NCBI RefSeq assembly: GCF_013410655.1
Contig: NZ_JACCFP010000001.1
Location: 1,612,001 to 1,676,000, forward strand
Length of the DNA: 64,000 bases
Direction of reading: 5' to 3'
Source of the DNA: Nocardioides thalensis
GTDB taxonomy: Bacteria; Actinomycetota; Actinomycetes; Propionibacteriales; Nocardioidaceae
Part shown: one piece after another, positions 1-10,057 of the stretch
Position numbering within the stretch: position 1 is the stretch's first letter
Layout: every line of letters begins with the position of its first letter
Made by a program: the position numbers and the translations under genes
The notes under the pieces: model-generated
What the model saw: the letters and a program-made list of their open reading frames with translations, nothing else
The model's database searches: none
What the model was told of the DNA's origin: nothing

Positions 1-288
1 TGGCAGCGCGTCGTCGCGTTCGTCGAGGGCCGGCGCTCGCTGGTGCGCGCGACGCTACGGGTGGCGCGCCGCCACCTGTGGGTGCTCCGCGACCACTTCG
101 GCACCTACCTCGAGATCGTCGAGGACGACGATCTCGAGCGGATCACCGTGTCGGTCGCAGCGCACACGGCCCGCTCGGTCGCGGAGCAGCTCGCCGGGTG
201 GGGCGCGATGATCGAGGTGACCGGTCCGGACGCGGTGCGCGCGGAGCTGGCCCGGATCGGCCGGGAGCTGTTCGACTGCTATCGGTGA
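1..288 (+). CDS. WYL/WCX-domain transcriptional regulator, C-terminal fragment cut by window start
   Basis: The frame is open from base 1 and ends at a TGA at 286-288, leaving 95 residues of a longer protein. The visible part resembles the C-terminal WCX extension of WYL-domain regulators: alternating beta strands, then an amphipathic helix ending in [11 protein letters not shown]. Such proteins bind DNA through an N-terminal winged helix that would lie outside the window, with the WYL/WCX part sensing a ligand or nucleic acid. A WYL protein upstream of lepA is plausible in actinobacteria. The call is moderate because only the weakly conserved end is visible. Confidence 0.55.
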   Translation, partial: WQRVVAFVEGRRSLVRATLRVARRHLWVLRDHFGTYLEIVEDDDLERITVSVAAHTARSVAEQLAGWGAMIEVTGPDAVRAELARIGRELFDCYR

Positions 289-334
289 TCAGGATTCACC
301 GGAGCAGGCGGCCCTTTGGAAGAATGGGCGGATC

Positions 335-2215
<1,881 letters not shown>

Positions 2216-2225
2216 GACGTACGGC

Positions 2226-3413
2226 GTGACCGGTCGCGCGGCCGGACGGCGCACGCGGTGGTGGGCGCTGCTCGGTGCCGCCGCCACGCTGACGGCCGCG
2301 CCGGCGGCGTACGGCGTGCTCGTCCTGGGTGGCGACGGCTCCGCTACGCAGGACCCGGCGCCCGAGGGTCGCTCCGCCTCCCCGGACGCGGTCGTCGGCG
2401 CCGGCGTCGCGGAGGACCTCGACGACCTGCTCTGGAGTCCCGCCGACGTGCTCGGCAGCGCGCTCGACACCTGCGGCTCGGTCGCCGTGATGGCCGACCC
2501 TGACCGCCCCCTCGAGGTCGTCGTGCCCGCCGAGGACCGCGTCGTCGTGCCGCGGGTCGACGCGCCCCGCGGGTTCGGCGACGAGGTCGACGCGGCGCGC
2601 TGGACGACCGCCGGCGGCTGCGTGCCGACGACGTCCGGGCCGGTGGTCGTCGTCGAGGCCCAGCGCACGACCGACGATCTCGGGGAGCCCGGGCCCAAGC
2701 TCGTGGCGGGGTTCACCGACGAGGGCGACCAGCTGTGGGTGCGTGAGGAGCGGCCGACCGTGTTCGGCAGCTACGAGGGACGCGGGGCGTTCGTGCTCGA
2801 GGACGCGGACCGCCGGCGCTGGACGATCGTCGACGCCCGCACCGGGGACACCATCGCCGCCGGCAGCCCGCGCCGGCACCAGCCCACCGTGCCGGTGACG
2901 ACCGAGCTGGTCGGCGACCTCGGGGGAGGGCTGGTCCGCTACCCGCAGAGCCGGCAGGTCGGCGACATCGCCACCGCGATCGCCCAGGTCGACGACGACC
3001 GGATCATCGCGACGGACGTCGACGGCATCGGGGTGGTGCGGATCGACGGCCTGGAGCGGGAGTGGGGACGCCACGACCTGGCGCCGTCGGTGCTCTGGGA
3101 CGAGGTGGCCGACCTGTCGACGGGAGTGGCCGTGCTCTTCGACTACCGCAGCGGGATCCGCGGCGTCGACCTCCGCACCGGCAAGGACCGATGGAAGGCC
3201 GACGTGCGCCGCGACGACGTCAACGGGCTGGAGATGCAGGTCGGCTCCGGCGTCGTGGTCTTCCGGACCTCCAGCGGCGGGGAGCAGGTCGTGCTGGACT
3301 CCGCGACCGGCGAGCGGCTGCGGCCGCGCGGCACCGTGGTCGCCGACCAGGACCTGCTGCTCCTGGTCGCTGCGAGCGGCACCCGCGCCGTCACCGTCGA
3401 CGAGCTGCGCTGA
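2226..3413 (+). CDS. Membrane-anchored PQQ-like beta-propeller protein
   Basis: The 395-residue product has a basic N-terminus followed by a hydrophobic segment (about residues 12-35), acting as a signal anchor, then an extracytoplasmic part. Repeated motifs of the type VVDARTGDTI, GVDLRTGKDRWKADV and VVLDSATGERL are blade signatures of PQQ/WD-like propellers. No catalytic residues are evident, so a binding or scaffold role at the cell surface is the most that can be inferred. The GTG start lies 10 bases after lepA, and the stop overlaps the ATG of the following kinase-like gene (TGATG at 3411-3415), indicating translational coupling. Confidence 0.7.
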   Translation: MTGRAAGRRTRWWALLGAAATLTAAPAAYGVLVLGGDGSATQDPAPEGRSASPDAVVGAGVAEDLDDLLWSPADVLGSALDTCGSVAVMADPDRPLEVVVPAEDRVVVPRVDAPRGFGDEVDAARWTTAGGCVPTTSGPVVVVEAQRTTDDLGEPGPKLVAGFTDEGDQLWVREERPTVFGSYEGRGAFVLEDADRRRWTIVDARTGDTIAAGSPRRHQPTVPVTTELVGDLGGGLVRYPQSRQVGDIATAIAQVDDDRIIATDVDGIGVVRIDGLEREWGRHDLAPSVLWDEVADLSTGVAVLFDYRSGIRGVDLRTGKDRWKADVRRDDVNGLEMQVGSGVVVFRTSSGGEQVVLDSATGERLRPRGTVVADQDLLLLVAASGTRAVTVDELR

Positions 3414-4348
3414 TGCTGCCGGGTCCGATCCCGCCGGCGCTCGACGCCCAACGCCGTCTCGGGCCGGAGTGGATCGACTGGCTCGACCGGCTGCCCGCGC
3501 TCGCGACGGCGGTCGCCGATGAGTGGGGCCTGGAGTTCGAGGGACCGCTGTGGCACGGCTTCTGCTCGCTCGTCGCGCCGGTGCGCGGCGAGGACGGCGA
3601 TGCCGTGCTCAAGATCGGCCTCCCCGACGACGAGTCGGAGCACGAGCACCTCGCCCTCCGGCGCTGGCAGGGCCGCGGCGCCGTACGCCTGCTCCGGGCG
3701 GACCCGTCCCGGCGCGCGACGCTGCTCGAGCGCCTCGACACCACCGACCTGTCGGACCACTGGGACGAGGAGGCGTGCGAGATCGTCGCCGGGCTGTACG
3801 GCGACCTGCACGTGCCGCCGATGCCGCAGCTCCGCGAGCAGGCGTCGTACGTCGCCCGGTGGGCCGAGGCCCTGGCGGCCGACGCGCGGGAGGTGCCGGT
3901 GCCGCGCCGCCTCGTCGACCAGGCCGTCTCGCTCGCGCGCGACCTCTGCCAGGAGCCCGCCACCGCGGTGATCCACGCCGACCTGCACTACGAGAACGTG
4001 CTGCTGGCCGAGCGCGACGGCGCGCCCGCCTGGGTGGCGATCGACCCGAAGCCGACCAACGGCGACCCGCACTACGAGCCCGCGCCGATGCTGCTCAACC
4101 GGTTCGACGAGCTCGGCGCCGCGGGGTCGTTCGACTCGGTGCGCGACCAGCTGCGCCGCAGGTTCCACGTGCTCGTCGACGGCGCCGCGCTCGACGAGCC
4201 CCGTGCCCGGGACTGGGTCGTCGTGCGGGCGGTCCTCGACGCCCACTGGGCGTTCGAGGACGCGCGGCGCGCGGGGCGGGCGCTCGACAAGGAGGAGCGC
4301 GAGCACGTCACGCGCTGCATCACCGTCGCCAAGGCCGTGCAGGACTGA
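3413..4348 (+). CDS. Aminoglycoside/hydroxyurea-type phosphotransferase (APH(6)-like kinase fold)
   Basis: The 311-residue protein has the kinase-like fold of the streptomycin 6-kinase family: VLKIG for the ATP-binding lysine near residue 64, catalytic loop VIHADLHYENVLL (about residues 183-195), and a metal-binding IDPKP motif. Family members phosphorylate aminoglycosides or hydroxyurea, but chromosomal copies in actinobacteria often have unknown natural substrates, so resistance should not be assumed. ATG 3413 overlaps the preceding stop. The reading frame extends further upstream, but that part is a shadow of the neighbouring gene. Confidence 0.72.
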   Translation: MLPGPIPPALDAQRRLGPEWIDWLDRLPALATAVADEWGLEFEGPLWHGFCSLVAPVRGEDGDAVLKIGLPDDESEHEHLALRRWQGRGAVRLLRADPSRRATLLERLDTTDLSDHWDEEACEIVAGLYGDLHVPPMPQLREQASYVARWAEALAADAREVPVPRRLVDQAVSLARDLCQEPATAVIHADLHYENVLLAERDGAPAWVAIDPKPTNGDPHYEPAPMLLNRFDELGAAGSFDSVRDQLRRRFHVLVDGAALDEPRARDWVVVRAVLDAHWAFEDARRAGRALDKEEREHVTRCITVAKAVQD

Positions 4349-4411
4349 AGGTCCGGGCAGGACGAACGACACGATTCTCGCCGTTCGGCTGCGGCACGGT
4401 GGCGCGGCATG

Positions 4412-4417
4412 CAGGAT
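4412..4417 (+). promoter_or_regulatory. -10 element CAGGAT of a probable leaderless promoter
   Basis: The hexamer lies exactly 6 nt before GTG 4424, the same spacing seen at many genes in this window. It supports GTG 4424 over ATG 4409 as the start of the secreted-protein gene. Confidence 0.4.
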
Positions 4418-4423
4418 CTGCGC

Positions 4424-5200
4424 GTGCCACGGACTCTTCGGGCTGTTGCCCTCATCTGCCTGACCGCCGTCGCGGTCGCCTTGCCCGCCTCCGCGAACGC
4501 CGAGCGCTGGACGACCACCGACCCGCGCGAGGACGTGCGCGGCGTCCAGTTCACGCCGGAGCCCCCGCCCTGCGGCACGCATGCCGAGATCGTGGCGACC
4601 GAGGCGACGAACGAGGACATCACCCGGCTGCGCGTGCGGCACACCCGCACCCATGTCCACCTCCGCGCCCGCTTTCGCGACCTCGACGAGGCGCTCGAGC
4701 AGAACGTGACCTTCCACCTGGCGACCGATGACAACGCGTGGATGCTCGACATCCTCCGCTGGCAGCGGAACGACGGCACGTTCCGCCGCGTGCAGAGCTT
4801 CCTCGCCCAGACCCCGGAGGAACCTGAGCCCGAGGACATCGACGAGTGCGGCGGCTACATGATCGGCATGATCGGCATCAACTGCCGCACGAGCCCGGAG
4901 ATCGACCACGAGGCCGACGTCATCACCGCTGCGATCCCGCGCCGTTGCGTCAGCAACCCGCGCTGGGTGCGGGCGGGCGTCGAGAACTACGGCGACTCCG
5001 AAGTCGGTGGCACGCCGACGTTCCTCCACGACCAGTGGGGCGACGCGGCGGACACGGACTCGCTGATCGTATCCCCGCTGGGAGCCCGAGTCCGGGCACC
5101 GCGCGGTGCCGACGTGCGCCAGACCGCCGGTCCGGCGCCTACTTCCGGACGGGCCGTCGGTCTAGTCGGTGGTCCCGGCTACCGGTGGGTACGCCAGTGA
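4424..5200 (+). CDS. Secreted protein of unknown function
   Basis: The 258-residue product starts with a classical Sec signal peptide: basic VPRTLR, a hydrophobic stretch AVALICLTAVAVALPA and an AxA cleavage site before ERW. The mature part contains a TRLRVRHTRTHVHLRARFRDL segment reminiscent of immunoglobulin-like or DOMON-like beta domains, and several cysteines that could form disulfides. I do not recognise a family with confidence. GTG 4424 is preferred because of the -10 hexamer 6 nt upstream. The last 40 residues are low-complexity and the stop lies 3 bases before a possible promoter TAGGTT (5203-5208) of the next gene. Confidence 0.6.
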   Translation: MPRTLRAVALICLTAVAVALPASANAERWTTTDPREDVRGVQFTPEPPPCGTHAEIVATEATNEDITRLRVRHTRTHVHLRARFRDLDEALEQNVTFHLATDDNAWMLDILRWQRNDGTFRRVQSFLAQTPEEPEPEDIDECGGYMIGMIGINCRTSPEIDHEADVITAAIPRRCVSNPRWVRAGVENYGDSEVGGTPTFLHDQWGDAADTDSLIVSPLGARVRAPRGADVRQTAGPAPTSGRAVGLVGGPGYRWVRQ

Positions 5201-5202
5201 TC

Positions 5203-5208
5203 TAGGTT
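5203..5208 (+). promoter_or_regulatory. Possible -10 element TAGGTT for the acyl-CoA ligase gene
   Basis: A TANNNT hexamer about 42 bases upstream of ATG 5251 would give a transcript with a short leader containing the Shine-Dalgarno GAGGAG at 5241-5246. Confidence 0.3.
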
Positions 5209-5250
5209 ACTGACCAACCCCGTCCGGTCCCGGAGTGCATGAGGAGCGTC

Positions 5251-7074
5251 ATGCCCATCAACCACGACACCAGCTTCCTGGCGCAGATGCCGCAGAACGT
5301 CGCGATGCAGTTCCTCGACCGCGTCGACGCGTCCGGTGGCCACGAGGCCTTCCGCTTCCCCAAGGGCGACTCCTGGGAGTCCGTCACCTGGCGCGAGGTG
5401 GGGGAGCGCGTACGGCGTCTCGCGGCCGGCCTGCGCGCGCTCGGCCTGGAGAACGAGCAGCGCGTCGGTATCGCGTCGGCCACCCGCTACGAGTGGATCC
5501 TCGCCGACCTCGCGATCATGTGCGCCGGTGGCGCCACCACGACGGTCTACCCGACGACGGGCGGCGACGACACCGCCTACATCCTGGGCGACTCCGAGTG
5601 CCGCGTCGTCTTCGCCGAGGACGCGGCCCAGGTCGACAAGCTCCGCGACCACAAGGCCGAGCTGCCGGCCCTGGAGAAGGTCGTGGTCTTCGACGAGGGG
5701 CTCGCCGACAACGAGTGGGTGATCAGCCTCGACACCCTCGCCACCATGGGCGACGGCTACCTCGGCGACCACCCCGACGCGATCGAGACGATCGCCAAGG
5801 AGATCCAGCCCGACCAGCTCGCCACCCTGATCTACACGTCTGGCACCACCGGCAAGCCCAAGGGCGTCCGGCTGCTCCACCGGTCGTGGGTGTTCGAGGG
5901 CGAGGCGATCAAGGCGCAGGGGCTCCTGACCGAGGACGACCTCCAGTTCCTGTGGCTGCCGATGGCCCACTCGTTCGGCAAGGTGCTGCTGTCGACGCAG
6001 CTCGCCTGTGGCTTCGCCACCGCGATCGACGGCCGGGTCGACAAGATCGTCGACAACCTGGGCGTCGTGAAGCCGACGTTCATGGGCGCCGCGCCGCGCA
6101 TCTTCGAGAAGGCGCACGCGCGGATCGTCACCATGACCGAGGCCGAGGGCGGTGCGAAGGAGAAGATCTTCAAGCAGGCGTTCAAGGTCGGCACCGAGGT
6201 CGACCGCCTGACCCGCGAGGGCAAGAAGATCCCGCTGCCCCTCAAGCTCCAGCACGGCCTCTTCGACAAGCTCGTGTTCAGCAAGGTGCGCGACCGCTTC
6301 GGTGGCCGGGTCCGGTTCTTCATCTCCGGCTCCGCCGCCCTGAACGCCGACATCGCCGCCTGGTTCAACGCCGCGGGCATCGTCATCCTCGAGGGCTACG
6401 GCATGACCGAGAACGCCGCCGGCGCCACGGTCAACCACCCCGACGACAACCGCATCGGCACCGTCGGTTCGCCGTTCCCGGGCACCGAGGTGCGCATCGG
6501 CGAGGGCGGCGAGGTCCAGCTCAAGGGCCCGCACATCATGGCCGGCTACCACAACCTCCCCGACGCGACGACCGAGGCGTTCACGGAGGACGGCTGGCTG
6601 CGCACCGGAGACAAGGGCGAGCTCGACGCCGACGGCTACCTGCGGATCACCGGCCGCATCAAGGAGCTGTTCAAGACCTCCGGCGGCAAGTACATCGCGC
6701 CCCCCGCCATCGAGGCGAAGTTCAAGGCGATCTGCCCCTACGTCAGCCAGTTCATGGTCTTCGGCGCGGAGCGCAACTTCGTCGTCGCGCTGATCACCCT
6801 CGACCCCGACGCGATCGCCGGGTGGGCGCAGGAGAACGGCATGCCCGACGCTTCGTATACCGACATCGTCCGCTCCGAGAAGGTGCGCGCGATGATCGGC
6901 GACTACGTCGACGAGCTCAACGGCCACCTCAACCGGTGGGAGACCATCAAGAAGTGGGAGCTGCTCGACCACGACCTCACCATCGAGTCCGGTGAGCTCA
7001 CCCCGTCGCTGAAGGTGAAGCGCGCGGTCGTGGAGAAGAACAACTCCGAGCTCATCGACAGCTTCTACGGCTGA
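5251..7074 (+). CDS. Long-chain fatty-acid--CoA ligase (FadD15-like AMP-binding enzyme)
   Basis: The 607-residue protein activates fatty acids to acyl-CoA via an acyl-adenylate. The AMP-binding signature YTSGTTGKPKG lies at about residues 194-204, with EGYGMTE (A5 region) and GWLRTGDKGELD (A7) further on. The C-terminal SLKVKR lysine region is also present. This arrangement matches the FadD15/AMP-dependent synthetase group of actinobacteria. An upstream ATG at 5239 is in frame, but ATG 5251 has a good Shine-Dalgarno (GAGGAG, 5241-5246) at 4-nt spacing, so it is preferred. It stands alone, followed about 70 bases later by hemW. Confidence 0.9.
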   Translation: MPINHDTSFLAQMPQNVAMQFLDRVDASGGHEAFRFPKGDSWESVTWREVGERVRRLAAGLRALGLENEQRVGIASATRYEWILADLAIMCAGGATTTVYPTTGGDDTAYILGDSECRVVFAEDAAQVDKLRDHKAELPALEKVVVFDEGLADNEWVISLDTLATMGDGYLGDHPDAIETIAKEIQPDQLATLIYTSGTTGKPKGVRLLHRSWVFEGEAIKAQGLLTEDDLQFLWLPMAHSFGKVLLSTQLACGFATAIDGRVDKIVDNLGVVKPTFMGAAPRIFEKAHARIVTMTEAEGGAKEKIFKQAFKVGTEVDRLTREGKKIPLPLKLQHGLFDKLVFSKVRDRFGGRVRFFISGSAALNADIAAWFNAAGIVILEGYGMTENAAGATVNHPDDNRIGTVGSPFPGTEVRIGEGGEVQLKGPHIMAGYHNLPDATTEAFTEDGWLRTGDKGELDADGYLRITGRIKELFKTSGGKYIAPPAIEAKFKAICPYVSQFMVFGAERNFVVALITLDPDAIAGWAQENGMPDASYTDIVRSEKVRAMIGDYVDELNGHLNRWETIKKWELLDHDLTIESGELTPSLKVKRAVVEKNNSELIDSFYG

Positions 7075-7133
7075 CCTCCCAGGCGCCGGTGTGAGCCGGT
7101 CCGGCTGATTCGGGCGGCGGGCGGTCGCCGTAG

Positions 7134-7139
7134 GACACT
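7134..7139 (+). promoter_or_regulatory. -10-like element GACACT upstream of hemW
   Basis: The hexamer ends 6 nt before ATG 7146, matching the leaderless geometry of other genes here; the hexamer itself is a weak match to TANNNT. Confidence 0.3.
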
Positions 7140-7145
7140 GGTCGC

Positions 7146-8348
7146 ATGCCGTCCGCACTGCCCGAGGGAGACCCCGCCCCGGCCGACGGCTCCCTCCCGG
7201 AGGCCGCCCTCGCCGGCGTCGGCACCCGGCCGTTCGGGCTCTACGTGCACGTGCCGTTCTGCACGGTCCGCTGCGGCTACTGCGACTTCAACACCTACAC
7301 CGCGATCGAGCTCGGCTCCGGCGTCTCCCGTGCCACGTACGTCGACCAGGCCGTCGCCGAGGTGCGGCTCGCGCGGTCGGTGCTCGGCGACCGCGACGTG
7401 CCGGTGCAGACGGTGTTCCTCGGCGGCGGCACGCCGACCCTCCTGCCCGCCGAGGACCTCGGCCGGATCCTGCGGGCGATCGACGAGGAGCTCGGGCTCG
7501 CGCCCGGCGCGGAGGTCACGACCGAGGCCAACCCCGACTCCGTCGACCTCGCCTACCTCGAGCGGCTGCGAGCCGCCGGCTACACCCGGGTCTCGTTCGG
7601 CATGCAGTCGGCGGTGCCGCACGTGCTGGCGACGCTGGACCGCACCCACGACCCGGAGCGGGTGCCGCAGGTCGTCGAGGCCGCTCGCGCTGCAGGCTTC
7701 GACCAGCTCAGCCTCGACCTCATCTACGGCACGCCGGGGGAGTCCCTCGCCGACTGGGACACGACCCTGGCGGCCGCGACGGCGAGCCGGCCCGACCACG
7801 TCTCGGCGTACTCCCTGATCGTCGAGGAGGGCACCGCCCTGGCCCGCCGGGTCAAGCGCGGTGAGCTTCCGATGCCCGACGAGGACGATCTTGCGGACAA
7901 GTACGTCGCGGCCGACGAGCACCTCGGTGCCGCGGGGCTCGGGTGGTACGAGGTGTCCAACTGGTCGCGCCCGGGCGCGGAGTGCCGCCACAACCTGGGC
8001 TACTGGCGCGGCGACGACTGGTGGGGCGTCGGGCCGGGCGCGCACAGCCACGTCGGCGGGGTGCGGTGGTGGAACGTCAAACACCCCGCGGCGTACGCCG
8101 ACCGCCTGGGCGCCGGGGTCAGTCCCGCACATGCGCGGGAGGTGCTCGACGACGACACCCGCCACGTCGAGCGGGTGCTGCTCGAGGTGCGGCTCCGCGA
8201 CGGTCTCCCGATGAGCGCGGTCGACAGGGACGCACCGGTCGCCGAGCTCGTCGCCGATGGCCTGGTCGAGCCGTCGACGGACCGGCTGGTGCTGACCCGC
8301 AGGGGCCGGCTGCTGGCCGACGCAGTGGTTCGCGACCTTCTGCCGTAG
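7146..8348 (+). CDS. hemW: HemW, radical SAM heme chaperone / CPO III-like protein
   Basis: The 400-residue protein carries the radical SAM cluster motif CTVRCGYC (Cys39, Cys43, Cys46), with the extra FNTYT typical of HemW rather than the bona fide coproporphyrinogen oxidase HemN. It continues with the GGGTPTLL and SFGMQS motifs and a C-terminal HemN domain. HemW binds heme and an iron-sulfur cluster and is thought to insert heme into respiratory proteins. It lies in its normal actinobacterial neighbourhood between lepA and hrcA. Length matches the family. Confidence 0.93.
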   Translation: MPSALPEGDPAPADGSLPEAALAGVGTRPFGLYVHVPFCTVRCGYCDFNTYTAIELGSGVSRATYVDQAVAEVRLARSVLGDRDVPVQTVFLGGGTPTLLPAEDLGRILRAIDEELGLAPGAEVTTEANPDSVDLAYLERLRAAGYTRVSFGMQSAVPHVLATLDRTHDPERVPQVVEAARAAGFDQLSLDLIYGTPGESLADWDTTLAAATASRPDHVSAYSLIVEEGTALARRVKRGELPMPDEDDLADKYVAADEHLGAAGLGWYEVSNWSRPGAECRHNLGYWRGDDWWGVGPGAHSHVGGVRWWNVKHPAAYADRLGAGVSPAHAREVLDDDTRHVERVLLEVRLRDGLPMSAVDRDAPVAELVADGLVEPSTDRLVLTRRGRLLADAVVRDLLP

Positions 8349-8365
8349 CCGGGCCCGCGAAGCCC

Positions 8366-8371
8366 TAGTCT
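8366..8371 (+). promoter_or_regulatory. -10 element TAGTCT of a leaderless promoter
   Basis: TAGTCT is followed by exactly 6 nt and then ATG 8378, so transcription should begin at or next to the start codon. Confidence 0.5.
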
Positions 8372-8377
8372 TCTGCC

Positions 8378-8860
8378 ATGACCGAGCCTGGCAGCAACGA
8401 GCCGCAGCCGCCGTACGGCGAGCAGCCCCCGCAGCCCTACGAGCCGCCGACGTACCAGCCGCCGACGTACGAGGCGCCGCAGGCTCCCCAGCCGCCGCAG
8501 GCCCCGCCCCCGCCGGGCTACGCCAACTACGGCGCTCAGCCGTCGCCCGGAGTGCCCTACGGCCAGCCCGGTCCGTACGGCGCGCCCATGGGCCAGCCGG
8601 GAGCGCCGTACGGCGTGCACCCGGTCACCGGCGTGCCCTACTCGGACAAGCAGAAACTGGTTGCCGGGCTGCTCCAGATCTTCCTGGGCGGGTTCGGCAT
8701 CGGCCGCTTCTACATCGGCGACACCCAGACGGGCGTCCTCCAGATCATCGTCACGATCCTGACGTGCGGCATCGGCAGCCTCTGGGGCCTGATCGACGGC
8801 ATCCTGATGCTGACCGGCGAGCCGACCGACTCCCAGGGCCGCCCGCTCCGCCCGAACTGA
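8378..8860 (+). CDS. TM2 domain-containing membrane protein with proline-rich N-terminus
   Basis: Residues 1 to about 85 are low-complexity, rich in Pro, Gln, Tyr and Gly with repeated YQPPTY, PYGQPGPYG-type units. They are followed by a TM2 domain (about residues 90-155) with two membrane helices joined by a short turn: AGLLQIFLGGFGIGRFYIG and VLQIIVTILTCGIGSLWGLIDG. TM2 proteins are small membrane proteins of unknown biochemical role. The proline-rich tail probably lies in the cytoplasm and may mediate protein contacts. The protein is 160 residues long and monocistronic. Confidence 0.85.
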   Translation: MTEPGSNEPQPPYGEQPPQPYEPPTYQPPTYEAPQAPQPPQAPPPPGYANYGAQPSPGVPYGQPGPYGAPMGQPGAPYGVHPVTGVPYSDKQKLVAGLLQIFLGGFGIGRFYIGDTQTGVLQIIVTILTCGIGSLWGLIDGILMLTGEPTDSQGRPLRPN

Positions 8861-8876
8861 CGGGTGGTCTGGCGGC

Positions 8877-9719
8877 TCAGTCGACGGTCACGAAGTCGAT
8901 GAGCTCCTCGACCCGGCCCAGCAGGGCCGGCTCGAGGTCGTCGTAGGAGCGCACCTTCGACAGGATGTGCTGCCAGGCGCGGGCGATGTCGGCCTGGTCG
9001 CGGTGCGGCCAGCCGAGGTGCTGGCACACGCCCTTCTTCCACTCGATGCTGCGCGGGATGGTCGGCCAGGACTTCAGGCCGAGCCGGTCGGGCTTCACCG
9101 CCTGCCAGACGTCGACGTAGGGGTGGCCGACGATCTTGACGTGCTTGCCGTGGGGGCCGCGCACGATGGCGTCGGCGATCCGAGACTCCTTCGACCCACG
9201 CACGAGGTGGTCGACGAGCACGCCGACCTTGCGCTGCGGGCCGGGCTTGAACGAGACCAGGTGGTCGGCCAGGTCGTCGACGCCGCCGAGGTACTCGACC
9301 ACGACGCCCTCGATCCGCAGGTCGTCGCCCCAGACCCGCTCGACCAGCTCGGCGTCGTGGCGACCCTCGACGAAGATCCGGCTCTGCCGGGCGACACGCG
9401 CCTTCGCGTCGTGGACGGCGATCGAGCCGCTGGCGGTGCGGGTCGGCTTCGCGGGGGCCTTGGTGCGCACCGGAGCGGTGAGGATGACCGGCTTGCCCTC
9501 GAGCAGGAAGCCGGGGCCCAGCGGGAACGTGCGCCGCTTGCCGCGGCGGTCCTCGAGGGTCAGCGTGTGCAGGTCGCGGTCGACGGCGACGATCTCGCCG
9601 CACCAGTCCGTGGTGACCTCCTCGACCACCGTCCCGAGGTCGGCGGGGGCCTCGACGGCACGCCCGCGCTTCGGCTGCTTCCAGTCCCCGGCGAGGACGT
9701 CGGTCCCGTAGCGATCCAC
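8877..9719 (-). CDS. DUF3097 family protein (possible TOPRIM-like fold)
   Basis: The 280-residue protein matches the actinobacterial DUF3097 family, which is typically found near hemW and hrcA as here. The start MDRYGTDVLAGDW and internal IVGHPYVDVWQAVKPDRLGL are characteristic. Function is unknown. A segment RIFVEGRHDAEL (about residues 114-125), followed 45 residues later by KVGVLVDHL, resembles the conserved Glu and acidic strand of TOPRIM nucleotidyl-transfer domains such as RNase M5; this is my inference. GTG 9719 is supported by a -10 TAACAT located 6 nt upstream. Confidence 0.8.
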   Translation of the reverse strand: MDRYGTDVLAGDWKQPKRGRAVEAPADLGTVVEEVTTDWCGEIVAVDRDLHTLTLEDRRGKRRTFPLGPGFLLEGKPVILTAPVRTKAPAKPTRTASGSIAVHDAKARVARQSRIFVEGRHDAELVERVWGDDLRIEGVVVEYLGGVDDLADHLVSFKPGPQRKVGVLVDHLVRGSKESRIADAIVRGPHGKHVKIVGHPYVDVWQAVKPDRLGLKSWPTIPRSIEWKKGVCQHLGWPHRDQADIARAWQHILSKVRSYDDLEPALLGRVEELIDFVTVD

Positions 9720-9725
9720 GCAGGC

Positions 9726-9731
9726 ATGTTA
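9726..9731 (-). promoter_or_regulatory. -10 element TAACAT of a leaderless promoter (DUF3097 gene)
   Basis: Read on the minus strand, TAACAT is followed by 6 nt and GTG 9719. Confidence 0.45.
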
Positions 9732-9781
9732 CTGGTGTGACCCGTGGGACGGCGGCGCCCGCGCCGGTCGGGTGCTGCCGC

Positions 9782-10039
9782 TCAGCTCTCCTGCGGCTCG
9801 GCCGACTCCTCCGGCGGCGCGCCGTCGGCCCGCTCGTCGTCGGTGCCGCTGCCCTCGGCCGGCGCGTACGCCGCCTCGTCCTCGCTCTTCGCGTCGTCGC
9901 TCTCGTCGAGCAGGCCCTCGACGGTCTCCCCGTCGGGCAGGCCCTCGGCCAGGGGGTTGTCGTCGCTCGGGACGAGGTCGGCGGGCAATGCCTCGTCGGG
10001 TACGCCGACCTGCTTGCTCTCCTCGTTGCGCTCAGTCAT
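9782..10039 (-). CDS. Small acidic protein of unknown function
   Basis: This 85-residue product is highly acidic, with roughly a third Asp or Glu, contains no cysteine and has no hydrophobic segment, so it is probably intrinsically disordered and cytoplasmic. Codon use (strong third-position GC) fits a genuine gene. It lies between the metallo-hydrolase gene, 18 bases upstream in the same direction, and the DUF3097 gene, and may be co-transcribed with the hydrolase. No family is recognised. Confidence 0.55.
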   Translation of the reverse strand: MTERNEESKQVGVPDEALPADLVPSDDNPLAEGLPDGETVEGLLDESDDAKSEDEAAYAPAEGSGTDDERADGAPPEESAEPQES

Positions 10040-10057
10040 GGCGGGTCGGTACCCGCC

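Noticed and set aside
3413..4348. Acquired streptomycin-resistance gene
   Set aside because: Although in the APH(6)-like fold, it sits in an operon-like arrangement with core-style codon use and no mobile elements, so clinical-type resistance is not supported.
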